Notes: generated from the sequence alone by a model not told the origin. A DNA stretch of 64,000 nucleotides from Candidatus Streptomyces philanthi (GCA_018114805.1 CP073042.1:62001-126000), one strand, 5' to 3'. Numbered from the stretch's first letter, positions 20,644-30,488 are shown. Program-made: numbers and translations.

Positions 20644-20988
20644 ATGGCCAAAACGTTTGAGTTTCCTCACGATCTTCTGGCAGCCCAGGAGGAGCTGCAC
20701 CAGGTCCGTGCCCGGCTGCTGGCGCTCTACGAGCGGTTGCCCTGGTCCGTGGAGCCGGCGCCCGGCTTCGAGGACCAGGATCTGTGGCGCCCCCGCGAAC
20801 GGCCGGACTCCCCGAGCTGGCCCGAGCCGGAGCGTACCGAGGTGGCCGAGTTGCGCGAGTGTGAGCTCGCGCTGGCCACGACGGTGAGCCAGCACCCGTT
20901 CTGGGCCACGCTCAGCGGTCCACGGGTGCCGGCCGGGCGCATGGCGCTCAAGCACGCGCACGAGCGGCCGGCGGGCGAGAGCGCCTGA
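20644..20988 (+). CDS. Hypothetical protein, charged, 114 aa
   Basis: ATG 20644. The N-terminal 50 residues (FPHDLLAAQEELHQVRARL) are predicted helical and may form a short coiled coil; WSVEPAPGF and HPFWATL follow. The ATG is close to a markedly AT-rich stretch (20610-20643, with TTCGAACATTCG and a TATCAT -10-like box), so the transcript may be leaderless or have a very short leader. The frame is intact. No family recognised; the pattern is common in actinobacterial conserved hypotheticals. Confidence 0.6.
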   Translation: MAKTFEFPHDLLAAQEELHQVRARLLALYERLPWSVEPAPGFEDQDLWRPRERPDSPSWPEPERTEVAELRECELALATTVSQHPFWATLSGPRVPAGRMALKHAHERPAGESA

Positions 20989-21401
20989 GCCGGCCGCGAA
21001 GCTCACCGCCCCCGCGTCCGGCGCGTGATCGCGGCTGGCGCCGGACGCGGGGGCGGTCGGGCGCGAGCGCGCCGTGCCCGACGATGGGACCAGCGGCGCG
21101 CTCGCGCGGGAGGGGGCGAGGGCCGGCGCGGGCTGCGGGACCCCGTCGGCGCCCCGACCCCGCCGCTCGCCGGCCGCGTCGCGGGCGGCAGGTTCGGCGA
21201 GTTGGCGACAGGCGTGGGCGAGCGGCCGTAGGGCCGGGCGAGGGTCGGGAGCGGGGGCCTGCCGCGACGCCCGGAACGCGCCCTGGAACTCCGGCGGGCC
21301 CACCCTGTGAACGATCGCTGTTTGTTCCGCTCCCGCTCGGGCACCCGGACGTCGTTCCCGATCCCGACGCGCTCGACAGAGCGAGATGGTGGTGAACGAC
21401 T
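20989..21401. other. Intergenic stretch, no gene recognised
   Basis: 413 bp of very GC-rich sequence between the hypothetical gene and the CBS gene. Open frames occur on both strands but show no domain and no ribosome site. It may hold the CBS promoter near 21300-21390, where GC falls slightly. Confidence 0.4.
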
Positions 21402-21801
21402 GTGGCTACGGCCCGCGACATCATGACCCCCGACGCGATGTGTGTGGGCGCCGACGAAAGCGTTCTGGCAGGTGCCCAGAAGCTGACCACGCTGGGCGTG
21501 GGGGCGCTGCCCATCTGCGGCACGGACAACAAGCTCAAGGGCGTGCTCACGGACCGCGACATCGTGGTCAAGGTACTCGGTGCGGGCAAGGACCCGCGGA
21601 GCACGAAGACGGGCGAGCTGCCCCAGGGCGAGGCGGTGACCATCGGCGCCGACGACAGCCATGAAGGCGCACAAGGTGCGCCGGCTGCCGGTCATCGACG
21701 GGCACGACCTGGTGGGCATCGTCGCGCTGGCCGACGCGGCGAGGGGACTGCCCGACGCCAAGGCCGGCGAACTGATCGACGCGCTCTCCAGCGACCGCTG
21801 A
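21402..21801 (+). pseudogene. CBS-domain protein, internal deletion with frameshift
   Basis: Two tandem CBS motifs (Bateman module), expected ~140 aa: ARDIMTPDAMCVGADESV and LTDRDIVVKVL in the first, VRRLPVIDG and LVGIVALADAAR in the second. Such proteins bind adenosyl nucleotides. GTG 21402 is used. At about 21657, between GADDS and MKAHKVRRLPV, the usual linking helix is missing (roughly 20 bp lost) and the frame changes; the second half ends with TGA 21799-21801. Small stress-associated CBS proteins of this size are common in Streptomyces. Confidence 0.75.
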
Positions 21802-21804
21802 GGC

Positions 21805-22192
21805 CATGAACTGACCGCGGAGCAGCGCGCCGACCTGGAGGGCGTACCGCTGCTGTGCGATCTGGACTGCCAGCTCGTCTACATCCCCGTCGCCCTCGGC
21901 AGCGCCGACCGCTGGGGCGATCCGGCCGTCACGGTGCTCAGCCGCGACGACTGGCCGGTGATGCCCCACCCGCGTCACCCGCCGGCCGGGCACCGCGCCC
22001 TGTGGCTCTCGCTGCCGGATGGCAGTGGGCGGCTGGCCGACGTGCGCGTGCTGCGCCTGGCCGTCGCGCAGGCCCGCGCCCGGCAGCGCGCCGCGCGCCC
22101 GCTGGTGCACACGGCCCCCCCGCGCCTACGTGCCGCGCGGACCGGTCCCACCGCAGCGCACCGCCGGCTGCGGCGAACTGGGCTACCGCTAG
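21805..22192 (+). pseudogene. Hypothetical protein fragment without a clear start, frameshifted
   Basis: A coherent Streptomyces-like frame reads ELTAEQRADLEGVPLLCDLD, then YIPVALGSADRWGDP and ALWLSLPDGSGRL. No ATG/GTG is available in this frame after the CBS stop at 21801; the ATG at 21805 is one base out of frame. In a C-rich run near 22118 the frame shifts, and the restored reading ends GCGELGYR with TAG at 22192. Both ends suggest a damaged small gene. No function assigned. Confidence 0.4.
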
Positions 22193-22212
22193 CGTCCGCG
22201 TCGTCGGGGCGC

Positions 22213-22512
22213 TCACCGGTTGACCAGCGGTCCCAGCTCCTGGGCCAGGGCGATGGTGAGGGCGCGGAAGACGCGTACCTCCGGGGGTTGGTGTCGTTGG
22301 ACCGGACAGCGAGGCAACTGTTCTCCCACGGCGCCGAGTACCGGCACGTACACCGCGCCCGGCCATCCGTAGTACCGCGCGAACGACTTGAGCCCCGAGC
22401 CGGCCGCGCGCCCGGTGATGACGCCGGTCAGCACCTCCTGCGAGGTGAGCGCGAAGTCCCTGCTGCGGCGGTGCGCCTCGTCGTTGAAGTAAAGGTAGTC
22501 GGCGAAGGGGCG
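22213..22512 (-). pseudogene. 3' fragment of an unidentified gene
   Basis: A minus-strand frame ending LAQELGPLVNR. The plausible coding part begins at about PFADYLYFNDEAHRRSR and continues FALTSQEVLTGVITGRAAG and KSFARYYGWPGAVYVPVLG. The start is missing: at about 22512 the sequence switches to the plus-strand acetyltransferase, so two 5'-truncated genes meet head to head. The family was not recognised. Confidence 0.35.
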
Positions 22513-22913
22513 TGGGGTGTGCACTGGGCCGAGGACTTCCCCGCCGAAGGGGACCGGGTCATCGCCGGTTACGTCACCACCCACCCCGACAGCCGGAGCC
22601 GCTACGGCCAACGCCAAATCATCGAGCGCGAGACCGGCCTGGTGGTGGGCGCCATCGGCTTGTTCTGGCCGCCCGTAGAGGGAAGCCTCGAATTCGGCTA
22701 CGGCGTCGTCGCCTCCCGTCGCAACCGGGGTTACGCTGCCGAGGCGGCCCGGGCCCTGGTGGCGTTCGCCCTCACGGCGCCGGGTGTGCACACGGTGGAG
22801 CTGACCAACCCCGCCGGCGCGGGTCCTGGAGAAGGCGGGGCTGCGCCGCCTGCGCCAGGGACGCGACGACCGCCAGCTTCGGCGTCACGGCCGCCGACGC
22901 CACCCTCCGCTGA
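22513..22913 (+). pseudogene. GNAT N-acetyltransferase (RimJ-like), 5'-truncated and frameshifted
   Basis: A clear GNAT core: ETGLVVGAIGLFWPP, the central strand FGYGVVASRRNRGYAAEAARAL (acetyl-CoA loop RRNRGYA), and VLEKAGLRR in the next frame. RimJ/RimL-type enzymes acetylate N-termini or small amines. The first ~60 residues are missing; the frame begins abruptly at the junction near 22512. Frameshifts follow ELTNPA (about 22815) and GLRRLRQG (about 22865); the last frame ends FGVTAADATLR. Non-functional as read. Confidence 0.6.
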
Positions 22914-22994
22914 CCACGCGGCCCGGTGCCGGCCTGGCTGTGCAGCCGGCACCGGGCCACCGCCCGCGCGGCCTGGTGCTGAGGGGCGGGCGAC

Positions 22995-23430
22995 TCAGAG
23001 CGGTCGGTAGTAGACCGCGACGGGCAGCGGGGTGCAGCCCAGTTCCTCGTAGAGGGCCCGGGCGGGCGCGTTGAAGAGTCACCCCCGGTGCCGATCTCGA
23101 CCGCCTCGGCGCCAAGGGCCCGCATCCGCGCGAAGGCGTGCTCGCACAGGGTGGTGCCGACGCGGCGTCGGCGGTGGCTGGCCGCGACGGCCAGGATCGT
23201 GACGACGGCCTTCACCGTGTTACGGGCGGGGTCGACGTTCCACGCCACGTAACCCGCGATGTCGCCGTCGACCTCCGCGACGGCGACGTGGGCGTGACGG
23301 TCGGACAGGCTGAGGCTGGTGCCGTCCACGGTGAGGACGCCGTACGCGCCGGCGCTCGCGGACGCCCCGGGGGCGTCGGACGCCGCGGGCCCGGTGCCGC
23401 CTGGTGGCCCGGCGCCGGCACCTCGCGGCC
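22995..23430 (-). pseudogene. GNAT N-acetyltransferase fragment, fused upstream to PKS sequence
   Basis: AEVDGDIAGYVAWNVD, VAASHRRRRVGTTLCEHAF (acetyl-CoA-binding loop) and RALYEELGCTPLPVAVYY are typical GNAT strands and helices. The stop is at 22995. A frameshift lies near 23082, inside GTGGD/FNAPARAL. On its 5' side the frame runs without a break into PKS ketoreductase sequence at about 23430, and no start of its own is visible, so its N-terminus is replaced by PKS sequence. Confidence 0.55.
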
Positions 23431-25835
23431 CGCGGTCCTTGACGCCCTGGACCCGGAAGACGGTGCAGCCGGCCGGGTCGAGCAGGGCCCGACCGGGGTG
23501 GAGCGCGGTGGCAGGTCGACGAGGGTGACGCGCTGGGCGGGGTACTCGGTCCACATGACGTGGCCGAAGCTCCAGAGTGTGGCCGAGGCCCAGGTCTCGT
23601 GCTCCTGTCCCGGCCCCGGCCGGTCCCCCGGTACCCACTGTCCGCCCTCGGTGAGCAGCCACAGCCGCTGGTCGCGGCCGAAGCCCACCTCTTCCAGTGG
23701 AGTACCGCAGGGCGAGTAGGTCGCGGTAGTTGCGCTCGCACTCGGAGCGCAACGACTCGTCCGGGTCCCGGCGCGGCTGCCAGAACCAGCACACGTCGGT
23801 GGGGTGCCCCTCGCGCAGGGGCCTCCCGGCCTCGGCGGCGCTGGGCACGACCGTGAGGGTGACGTTGCGTTCCTTGGCGGGCTCGGCCAGCTCGGTGACG
23901 CCGTCCGGGGCCGGGCCGATGAGCAGCGCGTGCCGGGGCTCGGGGTCCGCTGCGCGCAGCGAGCGCTTGACCCAGCGCACCTCGGCGTATATGCGGTCGC
24001 GGTCCGCCGTCGCGCCCGCGACCTGGCGCAGGGTCAGCCGCTCCATGACGAACACGGGGCGGTCGCCCTCCAAGACGAGCAGGTCGAGCACGGGCCCGGG
24101 CGGCTGCTCGGGCGCCGTGTCCCCGTCCGCCGCCGCGGCCTTCGCGGCCGTCGCCTCGGGGTCGAGCGTCACCAGGCGCCGCACGCTGCGCAGCGTGGCC
24201 CCGCGCGGCTTCTTCAGCAGTCGGCAGCTCCTGATCCCGACCGGCATGGCGACCACGTCGCCGTCGCCGCGCAGGGCAGCCAGCGTCTGGAAGGCGCAGT
24301 CGAGGATGGCAGGCGGCAGGTACTCGGGGCTGGCTTCGTCCTGCCCGCGCAGCTCGCCGACGGCCAGGTCGGGGCCGTGTGCGGTGGCCTGAGTCAGGCC
24401 CTGGAAGAGGGGCCCGTAGTCGACGCCGATCTCGGCGAAGTCGGCGTACAGCTCGTCGGCGGTGAGTCGCGTGTGGGGCTCGCCGGCCTGCTGGGCCAGC
24501 TCGTTCAGGTGCTGTTCGGTCCCGGCGAGGGTGTCGGTGGGCTCTGCGCCGAGCATGGCGGTGACGTGGCGGCGCTCGATGGCCTCGGTGTTCGGCTCCT
24601 CGCCGGGCAGCAGGCTGACGATCTCGACGTCGGCCGTGCCGTCGGGGCGCGGGGTCCACCGGCTTCGCAGTTCGACGCTGCCCTCGTCGGCGATGAGCAG
24701 TGCCTCGTGCAGGCTGACGCCGGTGATGGGCAGGTCGCTCTCGCCGAGTACGGCGTCCTGGAGGGCGATCAGCATCTCGACGTAACCGGCGCCGGGAAAG
24801 ACGATCTTCCCTATCACCTTGTGGTCGGCGAGGTAGGCGGGCCGGTCACCGCTGACGCGCGAGGTGAACTCGCTTACACCCGCAGCGCGTTGTTCGACGG
24901 TGGAGCTCTCCCTGCCGAGCAGCGGGTGGCCGCCCGAACCGCCGCCGGCCGTGGCCAGCGCGGCGGGGGCGGGCAGCCAGTGGCGGCGGCGGTCGAAGGC
25001 GTAGGTGGGCAGGGTGATCCGGCGGCGCTCGCGTCCGCGGTGGTGTTCGGCCCAGGCCACGGGCGCGCCGGCAGTGTAAAGCTGGGCGAGCGCCTGGCGG
25101 GTGACGGTGGCGTCGGCGTCCTCGGCGTGCAGGCTGTTGAGCCAGGTGTGGCCGGCCGCGTCGTCGAGGCACTGCTTGCCCATGCCGATCAGCTCGGTGG
25201 CCGGGCCGCATTCGAGGAAGACGTGCCGGCCGCGTTCGGCGATGGCCCGCATGCCGTCGGCGAACCTGACGCCCTCGCGCAGGTGGACGGGCCCAGTAGT
25301 CAGGCGTGGAGATCTCCGCGGGGTTGGCCACCGTGCCGGTCAGGTTAGAGATCAGCGTGAACTCGGTCTCGTGGAAAGTGAGTTCGGATACGACCTCGCG
25401 CAGTTCGCGGGCCGCCTCGGCCATCAGGGGCGAGTGCGAGGCGCAGGAGACGGCGAGCCGGCGGTTCTTGATACCCCGCTCGGTGAGCTGGCGCTCCACG
25501 AAGGCCAGCGACTCCTTGTCGCTGGACAGGACGAGTTGGCGGGTTCCGTTCACGGCGGCGATCGACAGCTCGGGGTGGCCTTCGAGAAGGCCGGAGACCT
25601 CGGCGACGGATGCCTCGAAGGCGGCCATGACACCCGGCGGCGAGGCGTCCATCAGGCGGGCCCGGGCGGCCATCAGGGTGAACAGGCCAGCGACGGTGGC
25701 CGCGACGATCTCACCGATGCTGTGTCCCGCGAGCACGGCGGGCCGAACGCCCCACGACAGCCACAGCTTGGCGACCGCGTACTCCAGTGCGAACAGGGCC
25801 GGCTGCATGTAGCTGATCTGGTGGATCAGCTCGGC
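23431..25835 (-). pseudogene. Type I PKS fragment: partial AT, DH, partial KR
   Basis: The piece begins inside an acyltransferase at [14 protein letters not shown] and keeps [11 protein letters not shown] (active serine). The downstream specificity motif reads CASH, neither the malonyl HAFH nor the methylmalonyl YASH. A full dehydratase follows (LADHKVIGKIVFPGAGY; GVDYGPLF; PAILDCAFQTL), then the structural half of a ketoreductase (WLLTEGGQWVPGD). It ends near 23430. KS, catalytic KR and ACP are absent. Frameshifts were inferred near 25290, 23705 and 23510, and the AT lacks a short helix after GLFTL. Both ends are joined in frame to pieces of unrelated acetyltransferase genes. It cannot act as a PKS alone. 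Confidence 0.7.
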
Positions 25836-26570
25836 CGCCTGGAGCACGACCGTGGGATGCCCCTCGTCGCGCGCCGCGTGCAGCGCGGCCAGCGTGCTGG
25901 CGCGTCCGTAACCCCGCTTGCGGTGGGTGGCCAGGGTGGCGATGTTGTAGATGCCGGCCACGCCCGCGTGCAGGAAGACTTCTGCCGAGCAGACGGCCCG
26001 GCCGCGCGCGTAACCCACCAGGTAGCGCGCCGGGCTGTGCGCGCCGAGCAGCCCGGGGCGGGCCCGCTCGTAGAAGCGCTCGACGGTGGTGGCCGGCGGG
26101 TCCCACGAGGCGGCCAGCACCGTGGCGTAGTCGGCGAGCTGGGCCGGGGTGCTGACCCGTACGAGGGTGAGGTCGTCGGCGCTCGGGCGCGGGAGGCGCT
26201 CGTCTAGGGTGGCCCACATCGCCGTCTCGCGCTCCGACGCTGGCCAGCCCGCGTCGGTCAGGTGCCGGGACAGGTCGTCGGGCTCGGCGAGCGGGCCGAC
26301 CCACCAGGAGAAGGGCCGCCCGGTGCAGGTTAGCGTCTCGGTGGTCTAGGCGATGCGCGCGGCGGCGCGGTCGGGGGCGAAGCGGGTCAGGGTGACGATG
26401 TTGAAGGTGTCGTCGGGCAGTCCGCTGTCGGCGATCAGCAGGTCGGGCGCCTCGGTTACGGTGGCGCCGGGCAGGTCGCGGTGCGGGAAGCAGGCGTGTT
26501 CGGCCAGGTTGCGTTCCATGCGGGCCAGCAGGTCGCGCTCCACCGCCGGCGGTGGCGGTGTGGTGTCCAT
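25836..26570 (-). pseudogene. GNAT N-acetyltransferase, 3'-truncated with in-frame stop
   Basis: ATG 26570 opens a ~240-residue stretch typical of GNAT proteins with an N-terminal extension: [11 protein letters not shown], then [20 protein letters not shown] and [19 protein letters not shown] (acetyl-CoA loop) up to [11 protein letters not shown] at 26346-26348 interrupts it after RIA. At about 25835 the frame passes directly into PKS acyltransferase sequence, so the last third is lost. Divergent from ogt. Confidence 0.6.
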
Positions 26571-26724
26571 GCTGGCCGATTGGACCACGGTTCGGCCGGG
26601 CCGGACAGCCGGATTTCGCAGGGCGGCGGATGTGAGCGCCGCGTCCGAATCCCGCCAGACAAGGTTCCTGACGTGGCACAGGCTGGTAGCCGTACCGCAC
26701 GCAGGACGAGGAAAGGACGGGCCG

Positions 26725-27237
26725 ATGACGGTCTACACCACCATCGACAGCCCCCTGGGGGAGCTGCTGGTGACGGGCGAGGAGGACCCGCGGGGCGTCG
26801 GCGGCGCAACCGTCACCTCGCTGTCCGTGCCGGGGCAACGCAACACGCCGACGGTCGAGCCCGGGTGGCGGGCCGACCCGCGACCGTTGGCCGAGGCGAC
26901 ACGGCAGGTCAGGGCGTACTTCGCGGGTGAGCGGACGGACTTCGACCTCACGTACACGGCCGGCGGATCGGACTTCCAGCGGCGGGTGTGGGCGGCTCTG
27001 GAAGAGATTCCGCACGGCACGACCACGACCTACGGCGCGATCGCCGAGCGGATCGGCGCCCCGCGCTCCGCGGTGCGCTCGGTCGGCACCGCCATCGGCG
27101 CCAATCCGCTGCTCATCCTGCGCCCGTGCCACCGGGTGATCGGCGCCAGCGGCGCGCTGACCGGCTACGCGGGCGGGCTGGACCGCAAGGAGGCGCTGTT
27201 GGCGCACGAGGGCGCGCTCCCGATGCGCCGTGGCTGA
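26725..27237 (+). CDS. ogt: Methylated-DNA--[protein]-cysteine S-methyltransferase
   Basis: A suicide repair protein that removes the alkyl group from O6-alkylguanine; 170 aa, the usual length for Ogt. The active-site block is present: FQRRVWAALEEIPHGTTTTYG, the arginine-finger region and the acceptor cysteine in RPCHRVIG (IPCHRVIG is the common form). ATG 26725 has AAGGACGG upstream. The frame is intact. Followed after 150 bp by alkB on the same strand, forming an alkylation-damage pair. Confidence 0.9.
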   Translation: MTVYTTIDSPLGELLVTGEEDPRGVGGATVTSLSVPGQRNTPTVEPGWRADPRPLAEATRQVRAYFAGERTDFDLTYTAGGSDFQRRVWAALEEIPHGTTTTYGAIAERIGAPRSAVRSVGTAIGANPLLILRPCHRVIGASGALTGYAGGLDRKEALLAHEGALPMRRG

Positions 27238-27386
27238 GCCCGGCGGCTCGGGCCGCGACGGCGCCGCCACTCCCCCGGCGCATGCCGACGGGCGCAGCGC
27301 CTCGGCCGACGGCGGACACTGGGAGGTCCGTGGAGGTTGGATCACCTTCCACCCGCTGCCGCCCCGCCCATGAGGAAGGTCCGGTC

Positions 27387-28058
27387 ATGAACGCCCTGCT
27401 CCCCCGGCCCCGCGTCACCCTCGCCCCCGGGGCCGTGCACGTGCCCGACTGGCTCTCGGTGGCCGACCAGCGCGCGCTGGTGGACGCCTGCCGGCGGTGG
27501 GCGGTGCGGCCCGTTCCCATGCGGCACACCCGGCTGCCGAGGGGCGGCACGATGTCGGTTCAGACGGTCTGCCTGGGGTGGCACTGGCAACCGTACGCGT
27601 ACACGCGCACCGCCGACGACGTCAACGGCGAGCGGGTGGCGGCGCTGCCAACGTGGCTGGTGGCGTGGGGGCGGCGCGCTGTGGCCGACGCGTACGGGGA
27701 CCCGTCGGCCGCGGCCGGCTACACCCCGGACACGGCGCTGATCAATTTCTATGACGCGGCGGCAAGGATGGGCATGCACCAGGACAAGGACGAGCGCTCC
27801 GGCGCGCCCGTCGTCTCGCTCAGCATCGGTGACACCTGCGTCTTCCGGTTCGGCAACACCGAGACCCGCGCCCGCCCGTACACCGAAGTGGAGTTGTGCT
27901 CGGGGGACCTGTTCGTCTTCGGCGGGCCCTCGCGCTTCGCGTACCACGGCGTGCCCAGGGTCCGGCCCGACCCGGCCACCGGTCTGAGCGCGGGGCGGCT
28001 GAACATCACGCTGCGCGTCACGGGGCTCGCCGACGGGCAGCCACGGGCCCGGCCCTGA
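27387..28058 (+). CDS. alkB: Alpha-ketoglutarate-dependent dioxygenase AlkB
   Basis: Fe(II)/2-oxoglutarate oxygenase that oxidatively removes N1-methyladenine and N3-methylcytosine lesions; 223 aa. The iron triad is seen as HQD in RMGMHQDKDE and the second His in FAYHGVPR; the 2-oxoglutarate arginine is in RLNITLRVTG. ATG 27387 lies after GAGGAAGG. The frame is intact. It is followed by a strong hairpin (28081-28121) and the convergent chitinase. A second, more distant AlkB-family gene lies at 33206. Confidence 0.9.
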   Translation: MNALLPRPRVTLAPGAVHVPDWLSVADQRALVDACRRWAVRPVPMRHTRLPRGGTMSVQTVCLGWHWQPYAYTRTADDVNGERVAALPTWLVAWGRRAVADAYGDPSAAAGYTPDTALINFYDAAARMGMHQDKDERSGAPVVSLSIGDTCVFRFGNTETRARPYTEVELCSGDLFVFGGPSRFAYHGVPRVRPDPATGLSAGRLNITLRVTGLADGQPRARP

Positions 28059-28080
28059 CCGGCGGTCAGCCGAACGGCGC

Positions 28081-28121
28081 GGGCCCCGGCCGGCGCGGGT
28101 GTGACGCGGCGGCCGGGGCCC
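28081..28121. terminator. Bidirectional terminator hairpin between alkB and chitinase
   Basis: GGGCCCCGGCCG (28081-28092) pairs perfectly with CGGCCGGGGCCC (28110-28121). The stem lies between two convergent stops. No T tract is present, as is usual in Streptomyces. Confidence 0.65.
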
Positions 28122-28134
28122 TGCTCCGGGAGCG

Positions 28135-29029
28135 TCAGCAGCTCAGCTTGTCACCGGGCGTTGTGCCCAGGACCTGCACAAAGCGCTGGTAGTTGTTGAT
28201 GCGGCTCTGCACCTGGTTCGGGTTGCCGCCGTTGCACTCCAGGGTGCCGTTGATGGACCGGATCGTCTCGCCGAAGCCCGCGCCGTTGACCATGTTGACC
28301 ATGGCGTTGTGCGGGGTCATCGTGCCGGGGCCGGACTGGGTGTTCCAGTACCACAGGGCGGTCTTCCAGGCCACGGCCGGGTCCCTCTCCACCAGCCACG
28401 GGTTGCGCAGCAGGTCGATGCCGAGCGCGTCACCCGCGGCCTTGTAGTTGAAGTTCCAGCTGAGCTGGATGGGGCCGCGGCCGTAGTTACGCGTCCTAGC
28501 CGGCGGGGCAGCCGTAGGGCTGGTTGCGGTCGCAGTAGTGCGGGTAGTTCGCCTGGTTCTGCTCGATGATGTGGACCAGGCCGCCCGTCTCGTGGCTGAC
28601 GTTGGCGAGGAAGGCGGCGGCCTCGCAGCGCTTGACGGTCTCGCTGCCGGTGTTCGCGAAGGCCGGGTAGGCGCTCAGCGCGTCGGTCAGGCCACGGTAG
28701 GTGTAGAAGGAGTTCCGGTTCGGGAACATCTGGTTGAACTGGGCCTCACTGACCACGAAGCCCTCCTGGGTGGGCGGCTCACCGTCGTCGCCACAGGCGC
28801 CCTTGTCGGCCCAGACGTCCGACGAGCCGGGCTTCTCGTTCTGGTTCCACCACTTGGCCGACCAGTTGTGGCCGTTGTAGGAGACGGAGTTGCCGCCGGT
28901 GTAGACGGCGGACGCGTTCCAACCCGCGGCGCAGGCCATCGCGGCGGAAGCGGTCGGTCCTGGCATGAAGAGAGCGAACGCGACGGCCGAGGCCAACGCG
29001 GCGAGCAGGGCGAACAGGCGCTGTCTCAA
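28135..29029 (-). pseudogene. Secreted family 19 chitinase with chitin-binding module, broken by a stop and an insertion
   Basis: Endochitinase hydrolysing beta-1,4-GlcNAc polymers outside the cell. TTG 29029 follows AAGGAG; a Sec signal peptide covers about residues 1-29 (core LFALLAALASAVAFALF). A CBM5/12 domain follows (CAAGWNASAVY...NWSAKWWNQ), then the GH19 domain with catalytic glutamate in NVSHETGGL. At 28494 a TAG replaces a codon after YGCPAG, and a few bases later an extra A breaks the frame; the restored frame reads YYGRGPIQLSWNFNY. The size (~290 aa) fits Streptomyces ChiF/ChiG-type enzymes. A DasR-like box lies upstream. Confidence 0.85.
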
Positions 29030-29114
29030 GGGACTGACTCCTTCGCACGGCCAACGGGGGTCCGGTGGCACCTGGGGGTGGGGGAACCAAATCGAATCGC
29101 CCTGAACCCGTAAA

Positions 29115-29124
29115 GGTCTAGACC
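29115..29124. promoter_or_regulatory. DasR-responsive-element-like palindrome upstream of the chitinase
   Basis: GGTCTAGACC is a perfect palindrome and the core of the known DasR box (consensus ACTGGTCTAGACCACT). It lies 86 bp before the chitinase start. DasR is the GntR regulator of GlcNAc and chitin metabolism in Streptomyces. The flanks are AAA rather than ACT. Confidence 0.65.
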
Positions 29125-29387
29125 AAAATGAGGAGCACGGACGCATGAACCTGCCGCTCCGCCCGCCGGCGGCTGCCGGGCCGCCGGTCCACGTCGCGCG
29201 GGCGAACCCCCGGACGGACGGGCGGGGACGCGTGATCACTTCGGGGCGGGACACGGCATCATGGGGCGGTCGCGCTCCCGTACGCACGTGCGGGAGCGGC
29301 GCGCCACCGCGCGGCGGCCCGTGTCGTTCGCGCACCGGCGCCCGCCCAGCGACCCCAGTGCCCTCGACCGAACCACCCGGAGCAGCC

Positions 29388-29777
29388 ATGCGCGTGATCG
29401 CCTTCGACCACCTCGTCCTGTCCGTCGCCGACATCGAGCGCTCGCTCGCGTTCTACTGCGGGCCGCTCGGCCTCGACCCGGTACGCGTTGACGAGTGGCG
29501 CGCGGGCCAGGCGCCCTTCCCCTCGGTGCCGGTCAGCCCGACGACCATCATCGACCTCGTACGGCGCCCCGCGGACGCCCCGCACGGCAGCAACGTGGAC
29601 CACATCTGCCTGACCGTCGAGCCGCTGGACTGGCAGCAGGTCATCGACTCGGGCCAGTTCACGGTCCTCGACGGCCCCGGCGCGCGGTTCGGTGCCCGTG
29701 GGGTGGCCCAGTCGCTGTACGTGGCCGACCCGGACGGCAACACCGTGGAGCTGCGCTGGTACCCGCGGGACGCCTGA
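29388..29777 (+). CDS. VOC family (glyoxalase/dioxygenase superfamily) protein
   Basis: A 129-aa single vicinal-oxygen-chelate protein: metal-site strand FDHLVLSVADIERSLAFY, HICLTVE in the second half and DPDGNTVELRWYP at the end. Members include glyoxalase I, fosfomycin-resistance enzymes and virulence-protein-like oxygenases; the reaction cannot be told from sequence. ATG 29388 has GGAGCAG upstream. The frame is intact. It is divergent from the chitinase, which is 360 bp away. Confidence 0.85.
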   Translation: MRVIAFDHLVLSVADIERSLAFYCGPLGLDPVRVDEWRAGQAPFPSVPVSPTTIIDLVRRPADAPHGSNVDHICLTVEPLDWQQVIDSGQFTVLDGPGARFGARGVAQSLYVADPDGNTVELRWYPRDA

Positions 29778-29920
29778 GCCGGCGGCGGGAGCGCCCCTCG
29801 TCCGCCGAGCGTGTGCCCTCCCGCGTTTCTCCGGGGGGCCGCGCCGGGCGGCGCCGGTAGGGTCGGCGGCGGAAGCACTTCGCCCCGCGAACCGACGTGT
29901 TGACGCTAAGGAGCTGGCGG

Positions 29921-30398
29921 TTGGAAGACAGATACCCCGCTACCACGGCGCGGGAGGCGCAGCGGGCCATGGACCACTTCGTCGGCCTCAGCCACCTCGC
30001 CCACCAGGAGATCGCGCGCCGGCTCGGGCTCAACCCCGCCGACCTGACCTGCTTCACCTAACGTCCTGGAGGCGGGGACCGACCCGCTGACCGCCGGTGA
30101 CCTCGGCGAGCGGGCCCAGGTGACGAGCGGCGCCGTGACAGGCATCCTCAACCGACTCGAACGCGCCGGGTTCGTCGCGCGCCAGGCCGACCCCGAGGAC
30201 CGCCGGCGGGTGCGCATCGTGGCCGAACCGGCCGCCCGGACCCGCGTCTTCGCGGCCTACGAGCCGCTCAACGCGCGCCTCGCCGCGCTGTACGCCGGCT
30301 ACTCCCCCGCCGAACTGGCCCTGCTCGGAGACTTCTTCCGACGGGCCGACGCGCTCGTGCACGGCTACCTGGAGGCCGCGCGGTCACGGGCGGACTGA
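29921..30398 (+). pseudogene. MarR family transcriptional regulator, broken by a one-base insertion
   Basis: The parent is ~158 aa with a central winged helix-turn-helix: LTAGDLGERAQVTSGAVTGI is the recognition helix, LERAGFVARQADPEDRRRVRI the wing. The start is TTG 29921 with AAGGAG nine bases upstream. At 30058-30060 an extra A makes TAA directly after LTCFT and shifts the frame; removing it gives TYVLEAGTDPLT and an open frame to 30398. The target is unknown; the VOC gene is the nearest candidate. Confidence 0.75.
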
Positions 30399-30488
30399 GA
30401 CGTCGGTGACGCCCGGGCTGACGGTACGACCAGCGGCGGTGCGGGGTGACGGTTGTGGGGCGGTCGCGGGGGACGGTGCCGCACGGGG

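Noticed and set aside
22772..26219. Acetyltransferase-PKS hybrid proteins
   Set aside because: The in-frame joins occur in mid-domain on both sides and remove essential parts of each enzyme, so they are more likely junction artefacts than a designed fusion.
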